Assembly: GCA_902491215.1 (NCBI GenBank)
Contig: CABUGV010000013.1
Location: 1 to 64,000, forward strand
From: 43-108 sp001915545
GTDB lineage: Bacteria; Bacteroidota; Bacteroidia; Bacteroidales; Bacteroidaceae
Direction: 5' to 3'
Length of the DNA: 64,000 bases
Shown here: piece after piece, positions 9,398 through 18,292 of the stretch
How the letters are laid out: the number at the start of each line of letters is the position of its first letter
Numbering within the stretch: the stretch's first letter is position 1
Made by a program: the position numbers and the translations under genes
The notes under the pieces: generated by a model
Told to the model about the DNA's origin: nothing
What the model saw: only the letters and a program-made list of their open reading frames with translations
The model's database searches: none

Positions 9398-11383
9398 ATG
9401 AAAAGACTAGGCACAATTCTAGCCTCATTCGGCATCGCTGCGTGTATCAATGCGCAGACTGCAACCAACACAATCGACGTCAACACGTCCAAGTTGGGTG
9501 CTTCCATACAACCTACGATGTATGGAATATTTTTTGAGGATATCAACTTCGCCGCAGACGGCGGACTATATGCGGAACTGATAAAGAACCGTTCGTTCGA
9601 GTTTCCTGACCACTACATGGGCTGGAAAGTCTTCGGCAATATCAAACTGATGAACGACGGACCGTTCGACAAAAATCCTCACTATGTCAGAATCGGATAC
9701 TCTGGCCACAGAGAAAAAAGATCTGGTCTGGAGAACGAAGGATTCTTCGGAATAGGATACAAGAACGGCGAAGAGTACCGCTTCAGTGTGTGGGCACGAG
9801 TTCCGGACGGCAAGGAAGCAAGCGTGCGTGTATCTCTCTGCGACCCTCATTCTATGGATGAAAGCCAGCAGTTCGCCGAGCAGACTCTCAAGGTCAACTC
9901 CAAAGAGTGGAAAAAATATGAGCTCGTGCTCAAAGCCAACAAGACAGTTGAACGCGGAACACTCAGAATCATGCACTCCGGCGGAGGCTATATAGATCTG
10001 GAACACGTGAGTCTTTTCCCTAAAGACACATGGAAGGGACACGAAAACGGCATGCGCAAGGATCTCGCACAGGCTCTCTACGACATGAAGCCGGGTGTGT
10101 TCAGATTCCCAGGCGGATGTATCGTTGAAGGAACAGATCTCGAAAGCAGATATCAGTGGAAGAACTCGGTAGGTCCTGTAGAAAACAGACCTCTGAACGA
10201 AAACCGCTGGAACTATACTTTCGCACACAGACTCTATCCTGACTATTTCCAGAGCTACGGTCTCGGTTTCTACGAATACTTCCTGCTGTCTGAAGAAATA
10301 GGAGCAGAACCGCTTCCTGTGCTCAACGTAGGTCTTTCCTGCGAATATCAGAACGGTTCAGAAAGAAGCGACAAGCACGTTGCTGTAAAAGACCTTCAGC
10401 CGTACATCGATGATGTCATCGACCTCATTGAGTTCGCCAACGGTGATCCGGCAAAGAACAAATGGGCGAAACTTCGTGCCGACATGGGTCATCCGGCACC
10501 GTTCAACCTCAAGTTCGTTGCTATCGGAAACGAGCAGTGGGGCGAAATCTATCCTGAAAACCTCAAGCCTTTCGTAGAACAGGTAAGAAAGAAATATCCA
10601 GACATCAAACTCATCGGTTCATCAGGTCCAAACTCAGAAGGCAAAGACTTCGACTACCTGTGGCCGGAAATGAGAAAACTCAAGGTTGACCTCGTAGATG
10701 AGCACTTCTACAGAAACGAGCAGTGGTTCCTCAGCCAGGGTTCACGCTACGACAACTACGACCGCAAGGGCACAAAGGTATTTGCAGGCGAGTATGCATG
10801 CCACGGCAAGGGCAAGAAATGGAACCATTTTGAGGCAGCTCTCTATGAGGCAGCATTCATGACAGGACTCGAGCGCAACGCCGATGTTGTTGAGATGGCT
10901 ACTTATGCACCTCTGTTCGCACACGTCGACGGATGGCAGTGGAGACCAGACCTCATCTGGTACGACAACCTCCGTTCATTCAAGACTTGCTCATACTATG
11001 TTCAGCAGATGTACGCAAAGAACAAGGGTACAAACGTCTTGAAGCTTACAATGGACGACAAACCTGTTAGCGGACAGCAGGGACAGAACGGTCTGTTTGC
11101 TAGTGCCGTATTCGACAAGGAAAGCAATGAAGTCATCATAAAGATTGCGAACACAGGAAGTGAGGCACAGTCTGTTACCTTCAACCTGAAGGGACTGAAG
11201 AGCAAGAATACCTACAAAGGCACACAGACCTCATACAGTGCAGACAACATGGACGGCGACAACTCGCTCGACAATCCAGAGAAGTATGTTCCTAAAACAT
11301 CTGAGCTCACTGTAAACGGAAATACGATGAATGTTTCAATTCCTGCCAAGACATTCATGATGTACAAGATTGCCAAGAATTAA
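9398..11383 (+). CDS. Secreted GH51 alpha-L-arabinofuranosidase
   Basis: This releases alpha-L-arabinofuranose from arabinan or arabinogalactan side chains, such as those on RG-I. A signal peptide (1-19, ending INAQ) exports it. The N-terminal block PTMYGIFFEDINFAADGGLYAELIKNRSFE is characteristic of the family. The catalytic (beta/alpha)8 domain contains FVAIGNEQWG with the acid/base Glu near 379 and KVFAGEYACHG with the nucleophile Glu near 465. The C-terminal ~150 residues form the usual beta-sandwich. An internal carbohydrate-binding-like segment (residues ~100-205) separates the first block from the barrel, as in secreted Bacteroidales members. 661 aa is normal. Confidence 0.93.
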   Translation: MKRLGTILASFGIAACINAQTATNTIDVNTSKLGASIQPTMYGIFFEDINFAADGGLYAELIKNRSFEFPDHYMGWKVFGNIKLMNDGPFDKNPHYVRIGYSGHREKRSGLENEGFFGIGYKNGEEYRFSVWARVPDGKEASVRVSLCDPHSMDESQQFAEQTLKVNSKEWKKYELVLKANKTVERGTLRIMHSGGGYIDLEHVSLFPKDTWKGHENGMRKDLAQALYDMKPGVFRFPGGCIVEGTDLESRYQWKNSVGPVENRPLNENRWNYTFAHRLYPDYFQSYGLGFYEYFLLSEEIGAEPLPVLNVGLSCEYQNGSERSDKHVAVKDLQPYIDDVIDLIEFANGDPAKNKWAKLRADMGHPAPFNLKFVAIGNEQWGEIYPENLKPFVEQVRKKYPDIKLIGSSGPNSEGKDFDYLWPEMRKLKVDLVDEHFYRNEQWFLSQGSRYDNYDRKGTKVFAGEYACHGKGKKWNHFEAALYEAAFMTGLERNADVVEMATYAPLFAHVDGWQWRPDLIWYDNLRSFKTCSYYVQQMYAKNKGTNVLKLTMDDKPVSGQQGQNGLFASAVFDKESNEVIIKIANTGSEAQSVTFNLKGLKSKNTYKGTQTSYSADNMDGDNSLDNPEKYVPKTSELTVNGNTMNVSIPAKTFMMYKIAKN

Positions 11384-11400
11384 GCAATAAACTTACAGCA

Positions 11401-11447
11401 AAATAAAGCCGGACCAAGGTATCTGAAGGTCCGGCTTTATTTTTTTT
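11401..11447 (+). terminator. Intrinsic terminator after GH51
   Basis: A 15-bp perfect stem (11401-11415 with 11428-11442), 12-base loop and a continuing T-run to 11447. It ends the polysaccharide-hydrolase part of the locus ahead of the rha operon. Confidence 0.9.
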
Positions 11448-11512
11448 CGTAAGTAAATCGATGTCATAAATTTAAAAAAACTTGAATGGACATCTGTTTA
11501 CTGTATTTTTAC

Positions 11513-11520
11513 TATATTTG
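11513..11520 (+). promoter_or_regulatory. Candidate -7 box of the rha operon
   Basis: TATATTTG matches TAnnTTTG, 143 bases before rhaB. The region 11460-11663 holds no gene and is the only sizeable gap before the rhaBATD cluster, so the operon promoter and any RhaR-type operator should lie here. No clear -33 box is visible, which fits an activator-controlled promoter. Confidence 0.45.
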
Positions 11521-11663
11521 GGCGTGCTGAGAAGGCTTGCAGACCGACATTACACCATGCAGGGTGTGAAGTGGGCAACAATCTTAACAGCCACACAATG
11601 AAAGAAACCCTAAAACCTTCCATTGAAAAAACTTATTTTCCCATTAACATCTAATGCATAAAA

Positions 11664-13139
11664 ATGGAAAACAAAAATTTCTTTGCCGTTGATCTCGGCG
11701 CAACCAGCGGACGAACTATATTAGGCTCCATAGCTGACGGTAAACTCACACAGCGCGAACTCACCAGATTTCCCAACAACATAATACAGACAGGCGGGCA
11801 TTTCTACTGGGACATTTATGCGCTATACAACGAAATCATAAACGGTCTCAAAATCGTAGCCCAGGAACAGATAAAGATTGAATCCATAGGCATCGACACA
11901 TGGGGTGTTGACTTCGTGTGCATCGGCAAGGACGGCGGCGTACTGCGCACGCCATACTGCTACCGCGACCCTCACACTTCGGACGCGATGGACGAATATT
12001 TCAAGCTGGTAGACAAAAAAGAAGTTTACAGAAGAACAGGTATACAGTTCATGAACTTCAACTCACTGTTCCAGCTGTCTACAATGCGCAAGAACCACGA
12101 CTCGGCACTCGAAGCGGCAGACAAGGTTCTTTTCATGCCGGATGCGCTGATGTATATGCTCACAGGCGAGGCTGTATGCGAATACACAATTTTGTCGACA
12201 AGCCAGATGCTGAATCCTGAAACCAGAAAGATTGATCCGAAACTGATAGAAGTCATAGGACTGAAGGAAGAACTTTTCGGAAGATACGTCAATCCAGGCG
12301 AAAAGGTGGGAACTCTGACCAAAGAGGTTCAGAAGATTACAGGCTTAGGTCCGGTAGACGTAGTTGCCGTAGCTGGTCACGACACAGGTTCGGCCGTAGC
12401 AGCAGTCCCTGCAGAGAACGAACGCTTCGCATATCTCAGTTGCGGTACATGGTCGCTCCTTGGCATCGAAACTAAGAATGCCATCATCAGCGATGAAAGT
12501 TTCGCAAAGAACTTCACCAACGAAGGCGGAATAGAAGGTACAACAAGATTTCTAAAAAATATATGCGGAATGTGGCTGTTGGAAAGATGCAGGAAAGAAT
12601 GGAAAGATGCACCGACAGACATAAACCAGATTAATCGCGACAGTCTGGAAGCAGAAGAATTTGCATGTTTCATAAACCCTGATTCCCCATGCTTTGCCAA
12701 CCCTGAATCGATGGTTGAAGCCATAAAAAACTATTGCAGAACAACAGGACAGAAGGTGCCAGAAGGATACAAGGAAATAAGCCGCTGCATCTTTGAGAGT
12801 CTTGCTATGCGCTACAGGCAGGTTATGGCTTACCTGAAAGATTTTGCACCTTTCAGCATAGACAAGCTGCACGTAATCGGAGGCGGTACATACAACAGCT
12901 ACCTGATGCAGTTTACGGCAAATGCAGTCGGAATACCGGTGGTATGCGGTCCTGTGGAAGGAACTGCCATGGGTAATATGCTCATGCAGGCCAAGGCATC
13001 GGGTATGGTGGAAGACATGTTTGCTATGCGACGCATCGTTGCCAATTCGGTATCGCTTCAGACATATATGCCTAAGGACAAGGAGAAATGGGACAGCGCT
13101 TATGAAAAGTACTTGAGCGTTTACAGAGAAGATATCTAA
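11664..13139 (+). CDS. rhaB: Rhamnulokinase
   Basis: This phosphorylates L-rhamnulose to L-rhamnulose 1-phosphate in the cytoplasm with ATP. It is an FGGY-family kinase of 491 aa. It has the N-terminal phosphate loop (FAVDLGATSGRTILG), the sugar-binding segment IGIDTWGVDFVCI, the FGGY_C block VVAVAGHDTGSAVAAVP with the catalytic Asp, and the adenine-binding HVIGGGTYNSYLMQF. These segments match rhamnulokinase rather than xylulo- or glycerokinase. It is first of four closely spaced plus-strand genes; rhaA starts 43 bases downstream. Confidence 0.95.
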   Translation: MENKNFFAVDLGATSGRTILGSIADGKLTQRELTRFPNNIIQTGGHFYWDIYALYNEIINGLKIVAQEQIKIESIGIDTWGVDFVCIGKDGGVLRTPYCYRDPHTSDAMDEYFKLVDKKEVYRRTGIQFMNFNSLFQLSTMRKNHDSALEAADKVLFMPDALMYMLTGEAVCEYTILSTSQMLNPETRKIDPKLIEVIGLKEELFGRYVNPGEKVGTLTKEVQKITGLGPVDVVAVAGHDTGSAVAAVPAENERFAYLSCGTWSLLGIETKNAIISDESFAKNFTNEGGIEGTTRFLKNICGMWLLERCRKEWKDAPTDINQINRDSLEAEEFACFINPDSPCFANPESMVEAIKNYCRTTGQKVPEGYKEISRCIFESLAMRYRQVMAYLKDFAPFSIDKLHVIGGGTYNSYLMQFTANAVGIPVVCGPVEGTAMGNMLMQAKASGMVEDMFAMRRIVANSVSLQTYMPKDKEKWDSAYEKYLSVYREDI

Positions 13140-13182
13140 CAACAAACAAATAAAAAACTTTATAACTTAATACTTCAAAAAC

Positions 13183-14436
13183 ATGAAAGAAGAATTGATC
13201 AAGAAGGCTTACGAAGTAGCAAAGGAGCGCTACGCAGCCATAGGTGTTGACACAGAAAAGGCAATAGAGAAACTGCAGAATATACAGCTCAGCCTTCATT
13301 GCTGGCAAGCTGACGACGTTACCGGATTCGAGAATCTCGGAGGAGATCTCACAGGCGGTATACAGGCTACAGGCAACTACCCCGGCAAGGCAAGAAACAT
13401 TGATGAACTCAGACAGGACATCCTCAAGGCTGCATCAATGATACCAGGAAACCATCGCCTTAACCTGCACGAAATATACGGAGAATTCGGAAACGAGTTC
13501 GTTGACCGCGATCAGGTTGAACCTAAGCATTTTGCAGGATGGATTGAATGGGGTAAGGAACACAACATGAAGCTTGACTTCAACTCCACTTCATTCTCTC
13601 ACCCTAAGAGCGGAAACCTCTCATTGGCAAACCCTGACAAGTCTATACGCGACTTCTGGATTGAGCATACAAAGAGATGCCGTGCCATAGCTGAAGAAAT
13701 GGGTAAAGCTCAGAACGACCCTTGTATAATGAACCTCTGGGTACACGACGGAAGCAAGGATCTCACTGTCAACAGAATGTATTACCGCGAACTTCTCAAG
13801 GATTCGCTCGACCAGATTTTCGAGAAAGAATATGAGCACATGAAGGACTGCATCGAATCGAAAGTATTCGGTATCGGTCTGGAAAGCTACACAGTAGGTT
13901 CAAACGACTTCTACATCGGCTACGGAACAAGCAGAAAGAAGATTGTCACTCTCGACACTGGTCATTTCCATCCAACAGAAATCGTTGCCGACAAGATTTC
14001 GTCTCTGCTTCTCTACACTCCAGAGATAATGCTCCACGTAAGCCGTCCGGTAAGATGGGATTCTGACCACGTAACAATCATGAACGACGATACTCTCGAG
14101 CTGTGCAAGGAAATCGTAAGATGCGACGCACTTGACCGCGTACATATCGGACTCGACTATTTCGATGCATCAATCAACAGAATCGGTGCTTACGTTATAG
14201 GCTCACGCGCTACTCAGAAGTGTCTGCTTCAGGCTCTCCTTGAACCGCTCGACACTCTGCGCAAGTACGAGCTCAACAATCAGCTCTTCGAACGTCTCGC
14301 ACTTCTGGAAGAAAGCAAGTCATTGCCTTGGAATGCTGTTTGGGATGAGTTCTGTCTCAGAAACAATGTACCTGTAGGAGAAACATTCATACCAGAAGTT
14401 GAAAAGTACGAAGCTGAGGTAACATCTAAGAGATAA
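13183..14436 (+). CDS. rhaA: L-rhamnose isomerase
   Basis: This converts L-rhamnose to L-rhamnulose using divalent metal ions. The 417-aa length and segments such as LSLHCWQADDVTGFE, ATGNYPGKARN, RLNLHEIYGEF, LDFNSTSFSHPKS and TLDTGHFHPTEIVADKIS are typical of RhaA, including metal-binding Glu, Asp and His residues. It lies between rhaB and rhaT in a cytoplasmic catabolic operon. Confidence 0.95.
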   Translation: MKEELIKKAYEVAKERYAAIGVDTEKAIEKLQNIQLSLHCWQADDVTGFENLGGDLTGGIQATGNYPGKARNIDELRQDILKAASMIPGNHRLNLHEIYGEFGNEFVDRDQVEPKHFAGWIEWGKEHNMKLDFNSTSFSHPKSGNLSLANPDKSIRDFWIEHTKRCRAIAEEMGKAQNDPCIMNLWVHDGSKDLTVNRMYYRELLKDSLDQIFEKEYEHMKDCIESKVFGIGLESYTVGSNDFYIGYGTSRKKIVTLDTGHFHPTEIVADKISSLLLYTPEIMLHVSRPVRWDSDHVTIMNDDTLELCKEIVRCDALDRVHIGLDYFDASINRIGAYVIGSRATQKCLLQALLEPLDTLRKYELNNQLFERLALLEESKSLPWNAVWDEFCLRNNVPVGETFIPEVEKYEAEVTSKR

Positions 14437-14455
14437 GTAAAGATAATCTTATGCC

Positions 14456-14508
14456 CCGATGCCGACATTGTGCAATCATGTAAAAATGATGCTGGATGCC
14501 GGCATTGG
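14456..14508 (+). other. Imperfect hairpin between rhaA and rhaT
   Basis: Bases 14456-14468 pair with 14496-14508 with one mismatch and one G-T pair, and an inner arm (GCAATCAT / ATGATGC) extends the stem. No T-run follows, so it is probably not a full terminator. It could protect or trim the mRNA between the enzyme genes and the transporter gene. Confidence 0.4.
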
Positions 14509-14538
14509 GACTTATACTTATATAAAGGATAGTAGAAA

Positions 14539-15549
14539 ATGATAATCATAGGACTGCTTATTATTGCCATCGGAGCTTTCTGCCAGTCGAGCTGTTATGT
14601 TCCTATCAACAAGATCAAGGATTGGAGCTGGGAATCTTACTGGATTGTGCAGGGAGTGTTTGCATGGCTTATTTTCCCTCTTTTGGGCGCAATGCTTGCA
14701 GTGCCGGAAGGACACAGCCTTTTTGAAATATATGCAGCCAATCCTACTGCATCGCTGCAGTCACTGTTCTTCGGAATATTGTGGGGCGTAGGCGGTTTGA
14801 CTTTCGGTCTGTCAATGAGATATCTTGGTGTGGCGCTGGGCCAAAGCATCGCCTTGGGTACATGTGCCGGACTTGGAACGATACTTACACCGATATTTAC
14901 AGGAAACACAGGTGACCTGACTGCTCCTGTCATAACCGGCGTTGTAGTGACACTTATCGGTATCGCCATCATCGGTGTTGCAGGAAGCATGAAAGCATCT
15001 GCACTCAGCGAAGAAGAAAAGAAAGAAGCTGTCAAAGACTTCAACTTCCCGAAAGGCATTGCAGTAGCTTTGTTGGCAGGATTCATGAGTGCATGTTTCA
15101 ACATCGGTCTTGGATATGGTGCAGACCTCAATTTCGGCAACCAGACTGCAGACATTTACAAAACTCTGCCGGCAACTCTGATGGTCACAACTGGAGGTTT
15201 CATAACAAATGCAGTTTATTGCTTCTATCAGAACGCAAAGAACAAGACATTCGGCGATTATGGCAAAGCAGAGCTCTGGGGCAACAACGCCGCATTCTGT
15301 GCACTTGCCGGTCTGCTGTGGTACTCACAATTCTTCGGACTGAGCCTTGGAAAGGGATTCTTGGCTGAAGCACCGGTGCTTATAGCATTCAGCTGGTGTA
15401 TTTTGATGGCCCTCAATGTGACATTCTCTAACGTATGGGGAATTATATTGAAGGAATGGAAAGGATGCTCAAGCAAAACTATTCTGGTGCTGGTGACAGG
15501 ACTCATCGTACTGATAGTATCTTCATTCCTGCCTCAACTGCTGAAATAA
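14539..15549 (+). CDS. rhaT: L-rhamnose/proton symporter
   Basis: This inner-membrane permease imports L-rhamnose with protons. It is 336 aa with about ten hydrophobic segments and the family N-terminus (IIIGLLIIAIGAFCQSSCYVPINKIKDWSWE), followed by WGVGGLTFGLSMRYLGVALGQSIALG, which is characteristic of RhaT in the drug/metabolite transporter superfamily. The gene lies between rhaA and rhaD, so uptake and catabolism are expressed together. Confidence 0.93.
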   Translation: MIIIGLLIIAIGAFCQSSCYVPINKIKDWSWESYWIVQGVFAWLIFPLLGAMLAVPEGHSLFEIYAANPTASLQSLFFGILWGVGGLTFGLSMRYLGVALGQSIALGTCAGLGTILTPIFTGNTGDLTAPVITGVVVTLIGIAIIGVAGSMKASALSEEEKKEAVKDFNFPKGIAVALLAGFMSACFNIGLGYGADLNFGNQTADIYKTLPATLMVTTGGFITNAVYCFYQNAKNKTFGDYGKAELWGNNAAFCALAGLLWYSQFFGLSLGKGFLAEAPVLIAFSWCILMALNVTFSNVWGIILKEWKGCSSKTILVLVTGLIVLIVSSFLPQLLK

Positions 15550-15620
15550 AAGCATGAAAGCAGTATATTTGCATCTGCAAACATAAAGAATCAACAAATA
15601 AAAAATAAAAGCAGAATAAA

Positions 15621-16433
15621 ATGGAATCAATTCTTAATGGACGCCCTGCACTGGAAAAAGAAGTTGTGAAGGTGGCCGAAGTTGCAGGCTATCTTTGGCA
15701 GAAAGGCTGGGCAGAAAGAAACGGAGGCAACATCACAATAAACATCACTGACCTGGTGGACGATGGTATCAGAAATATGCCTGCCATAAGTGAGGTAAAG
15801 CACATCGGCACAACATTGCCGAATCTGAAAGGATGCTACTTCTACTGCAAGGGTACAAACAGAAGAATGCGCGACCTGGCACGCTGGCCTATGGAAAACG
15901 GCAGTGTGATACGTATACTTGACGATTGCGAAAGCTACGTAATAATTGCAGACAATCCGGTTAATCCTACATCGGAACTGCCTTCTCATCTGAGCGTGCA
16001 CAATTATCTCATCGGCAAAGGCTCCACATACAAGGCTTCGCTGCACACTCACCCTATCGAGCTCGTTGCAATGAGCCACAACAAGGAATTCATGAAGAAG
16101 GATGTGCTCACAAACATTCTTTGGTCGATGATACCGGAAACAAAGGCTTTCTGCCCTAGAGGTCTCGGCATGGTACCATATATGTTGCCAAGCTCGGTAG
16201 AACTTGCAGAAGCAACCATCAAGTCAATAGATGAAGACTACGACGTCGTATTCTGGGAAAAGCATGGTGCTTTTGCAATCGGCGATGATGTAATGGAGGC
16301 ATTCGACATGCTCGATACTCTCAACAAGAGTGCACAGATATACATGTGCGCAAAGAATATGGGATTCACTCCTGACGGCATGTCACAGGAACAGATGCAG
16401 GAAATAAGCAGAGTGTTCAAACTGCCGAAATAA
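15621..16433 (+). CDS. rhaD: Rhamnulose-1-phosphate aldolase
   Basis: This zinc-dependent class II aldolase splits L-rhamnulose 1-phosphate into dihydroxyacetone phosphate and L-lactaldehyde. The 270-aa protein has the N-terminal AERNGGNITINI phosphate-binding segment and the zinc motif SLHTHPIELVAMSH. A third zinc ligand comes from the EKHGAFAIGDDVMEAFDML block. It is the last gene of the operon and is followed by a strong terminator. No lactaldehyde reductase or rhamnose mutarotase gene is visible nearby, so lactaldehyde must be handled by genes elsewhere. Confidence 0.94.
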   Translation: MESILNGRPALEKEVVKVAEVAGYLWQKGWAERNGGNITINITDLVDDGIRNMPAISEVKHIGTTLPNLKGCYFYCKGTNRRMRDLARWPMENGSVIRILDDCESYVIIADNPVNPTSELPSHLSVHNYLIGKGSTYKASLHTHPIELVAMSHNKEFMKKDVLTNILWSMIPETKAFCPRGLGMVPYMLPSSVELAEATIKSIDEDYDVVFWEKHGAFAIGDDVMEAFDMLDTLNKSAQIYMCAKNMGFTPDGMSQEQMQEISRVFKLPK

Positions 16434-16456
16434 ACATCGGACTCGAATAATAAAAA

Positions 16457-16514
16457 AAATAAAAGCTGTCCTCACAAGAACAACGTTCAGAAGTGAAGGA
16501 CAGCTTTTTATTTT
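16457..16514. terminator. Bidirectional terminator between rhaD and efp
   Basis: The left arm (16457-16474, AAAATAAAAGCTGTCCT region) pairs with the right arm (about 16497-16514), and both sides carry A/T runs. The stem can serve the plus-strand rha operon and the convergent efp gene. Confidence 0.85.
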
Positions 16515-16571
16515 GATAACCGTATGTCATCCGCAACATTGCGGAATCACACGTAAAAGTCAATTTGTGGA

Positions 16572-17132
16572 TTACTTGCGTGTTACGTAAGATCCGTCAC
16601 GAGTGTCAACCTCAATAAGGTCGCCTTCGTTGATGAAAAGAGGAACACGGATCTGTGCACCAGTTTCTACAGTTGCAGGCTTTGTTGCGTTTGTTGCAGT
16701 ATCGCCCTTAAGTCCTGGCTCAGTGTAAGTAACCTTCAAAACAACCTTTACAGGAACTTCGCCGATAAGAATTGTATCAGTAGAAGAATCGATAGAAGCC
16801 TGGATTACATCGCCTTCCTTGAGGAAATCAACTCCTGTGATGACGTCACGTGGAATAGTAACCTGCTCGAAAGTTTCCTGGTTCATGAATACCAAGTCAT
16901 CACCTTCCTTATAAAGGTACTGGAACTGACGATGGTCTACAACAACATCTTCAAGCTTTGCAGAAACGATCCATGTACGCTCAAGCACTCTACCGTCGGC
17001 AACGTCACGAAGCTTTGTTCTCATGACTGTGTTACCTTTTCCTGGCTTAACGTGCAAGAAATCGATTACAACATAAATTCTTCCATCGATGCGCAAACAT
17101 ACGTTCTTTTTAATGTCTCCTGCTAAAATCAT
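16572..17132 (-). CDS. efp: Translation elongation factor P
   Basis: EF-P binds between the P and E sites of stalled ribosomes and helps form peptide bonds at polyproline stretches. The 186-aa protein has the usual KOW-like N domain with the loop HVKPGKGNT, where the Lys after PG is the usual modification site. Two OB domains follow, with the C-terminal GAQIRVPLFINEGDLIEVDTR signature. The conserved tip residue is lysine, so rhamnosylation by EarP (which needs Arg) is not expected. It is transcribed divergently from rpmH. Confidence 0.96.
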   Translation of the reverse strand: MILAGDIKKNVCLRIDGRIYVVIDFLHVKPGKGNTVMRTKLRDVADGRVLERTWIVSAKLEDVVVDHRQFQYLYKEGDDLVFMNQETFEQVTIPRDVITGVDFLKEGDVIQASIDSSTDTILIGEVPVKVVLKVTYTEPGLKGDTATNATKPATVETGAQIRVPLFINEGDLIEVDTRDGSYVTRK

Positions 17133-17214
17133 AAATACTTTTATTATTAAATTATACTGTATATAGTCCTGATTAACCTATCGGTTTGTGTATTAACAAA
17201 TTCCAAAAACGATG

Positions 17215-17245
17215 CAAAAGTAGTTTTTTTCCATAAAATGGCAAA
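17215..17245 (-). promoter_or_regulatory. Promoter of efp
   Basis: Read on the minus strand, TTTG (17245-17242), a 19-base spacer and TACTTTTG (17222-17215) match the Bacteroidetes consensus. It lies about 85 bases before the efp start. Confidence 0.7.
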
Positions 17246-17272
17246 AAAAATATTTGTAAAAAGCCTTGAAGC

Positions 17273-17304
17273 TTTGGGTTATTTACAAAAAATCACTACT
17301 TTTG
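17273..17304 (+). promoter_or_regulatory. Promoter of rpmH
   Basis: TTTG (17273-17276), a 20-base spacer and TACTTTTG (17297-17304) lie 44 bases before the rpmH start. This is one of the best consensus matches in the window. Confidence 0.75.
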
Positions 17305-17347
17305 CAAGCCGAAAGTGAAATAAACAATAACTAAAAAATACATCAAG

Positions 17348-17503
17348 ATGAAAAGAACATTCCAGCCTCACAACAGAAAGAGGATCAACAAGCACGGTTT
17401 CCGTGAGCGTATGGCTACAGCCAACGGACGTAGAGTTTTGTCGTCACGCAGAAAGAAGGGACGCAAGCAGCTTACTGTTTCAAGCGAGCACCACGGCAAA
17501 TAA
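17348..17503 (+). CDS. rpmH: 50S ribosomal protein L34
   Basis: A 51-residue, very basic protein of the large ribosomal subunit. It begins MKRTFQPHNRKRINKHGFRERM and continues with TANGRRVLSSRRKKGRKQL, the L34 signature. It has its own promoter just upstream and an intrinsic terminator downstream at 17534-17569. The usual dnaA or rnpA neighbours of L34 in other phyla are absent, which is normal for Bacteroidales. Confidence 0.97.
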   Translation: MKRTFQPHNRKRINKHGFRERMATANGRRVLSSRRKKGRKQLTVSSEHHGK

Positions 17504-17533
17504 AAAATTTGCTTCAAACAGACAAAGAATATG

Positions 17534-17569
17534 AAAAGCAGAGGTTTGATTGAAACTTCTGCTTTTTTT
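17534..17569 (+). terminator. Intrinsic terminator after rpmH
   Basis: A 14-bp stem (17534-17547 with about 17553-17566, one G-T pair) runs into a seven-T tract. Confidence 0.85.
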
Positions 17570-17579
17570 AGTAACTTTG
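17549..17579 (+). promoter_or_regulatory. Promoter of the PASTA-rluD-ddl group
   Basis: ATTG (17549-17552), a 19-base spacer and TAACTTTG (17572-17579) lie 38 bases before the PASTA gene. The -33 element overlaps the loop of the rpmH terminator. Confidence 0.55.
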
Positions 17580-17616
17580 ACGAAAAATACTGTCAAACAC
17601 CCAACAACCTACATTT

Positions 17617-18234
17617 ATGGCACTTTCTGATTATTTCAAAGGCAAATCCGGCAGAATTTTCTGGTTGAACATATTGGCAATGGCGGCTGTACTGATCGGA
17701 CTTCCTCTGATCTGCCTGCAGATGCTCGATGAGTATACTCACCACGGTGAAAAAATCAACGTTCCCTATGTAATAGGTAAAAGCGCATACGATGCAGAAG
17801 CAGAGCTTAAGGAAAAAGGACTTATTGCGGTCATAGCCGACTCAACTTATTCGAAAACAGCAGAACCGGGTGCCATACTCGATCAATCGCCAACATCAGG
17901 AAGTGAAGTGAAGAGCGGCAGAATAATATATCTCACCATAAACCTAAACGGCGAACCACTGGTTGAATTGCCAGACCTGATAAACAACAGCTCACTCAGA
18001 GAAGCAGAAGCAAAACTGAGAGCTATGGGATTCAAACTTGCACCATGCCAATTCGTCGACGGACATCCGAAAGACTTTGTCATCGGCATCAAACAAGGCA
18101 TAAGAGACCTTCATACGGGAGACAAGATTTCGCGCGACAGAGCAATAACCATTGTTGCTGGAGCCGGCGAAGCAGACTCTCTGGAATACGTAGACTCACT
18201 GTATGAGGACACAATAGCAGATATAGAATTCTGA
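17617..18234 (+). CDS. Membrane-anchored PASTA-domain protein
   Basis: A 205-aa protein with one N-terminal membrane segment (residues ~16-36, IFWLNILAMAAVLIGLPLIC). The periplasmic part holds two PASTA domains, roughly residues 47-112 (VPYVIGKSAYDAEAELKEKGL ... GSEVKSGRIIYLTIN) and 116-180 (LPDLINNSSLREAEAKLRAMG). PASTA modules bind muropeptides or beta-lactams in other proteins. Here no kinase or transpeptidase domain is attached, which is typical of the small Bacteroidales version. It lies just ahead of an RluD-type gene and ddl, and the latter also points to cell-wall biology. The exact role is unknown. Confidence 0.88.
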   Translation: MALSDYFKGKSGRIFWLNILAMAAVLIGLPLICLQMLDEYTHHGEKINVPYVIGKSAYDAEAELKEKGLIAVIADSTYSKTAEPGAILDQSPTSGSEVKSGRIIYLTINLNGEPLVELPDLINNSSLREAEAKLRAMGFKLAPCQFVDGHPKDFVIGIKQGIRDLHTGDKISRDRAITIVAGAGEADSLEYVDSLYEDTIADIEF

Positions 18235-18292
18235 TAAATACGGCAGGCAAGTCATATAATATCCATTCCTTACACATTTTTATCTATCGTAA

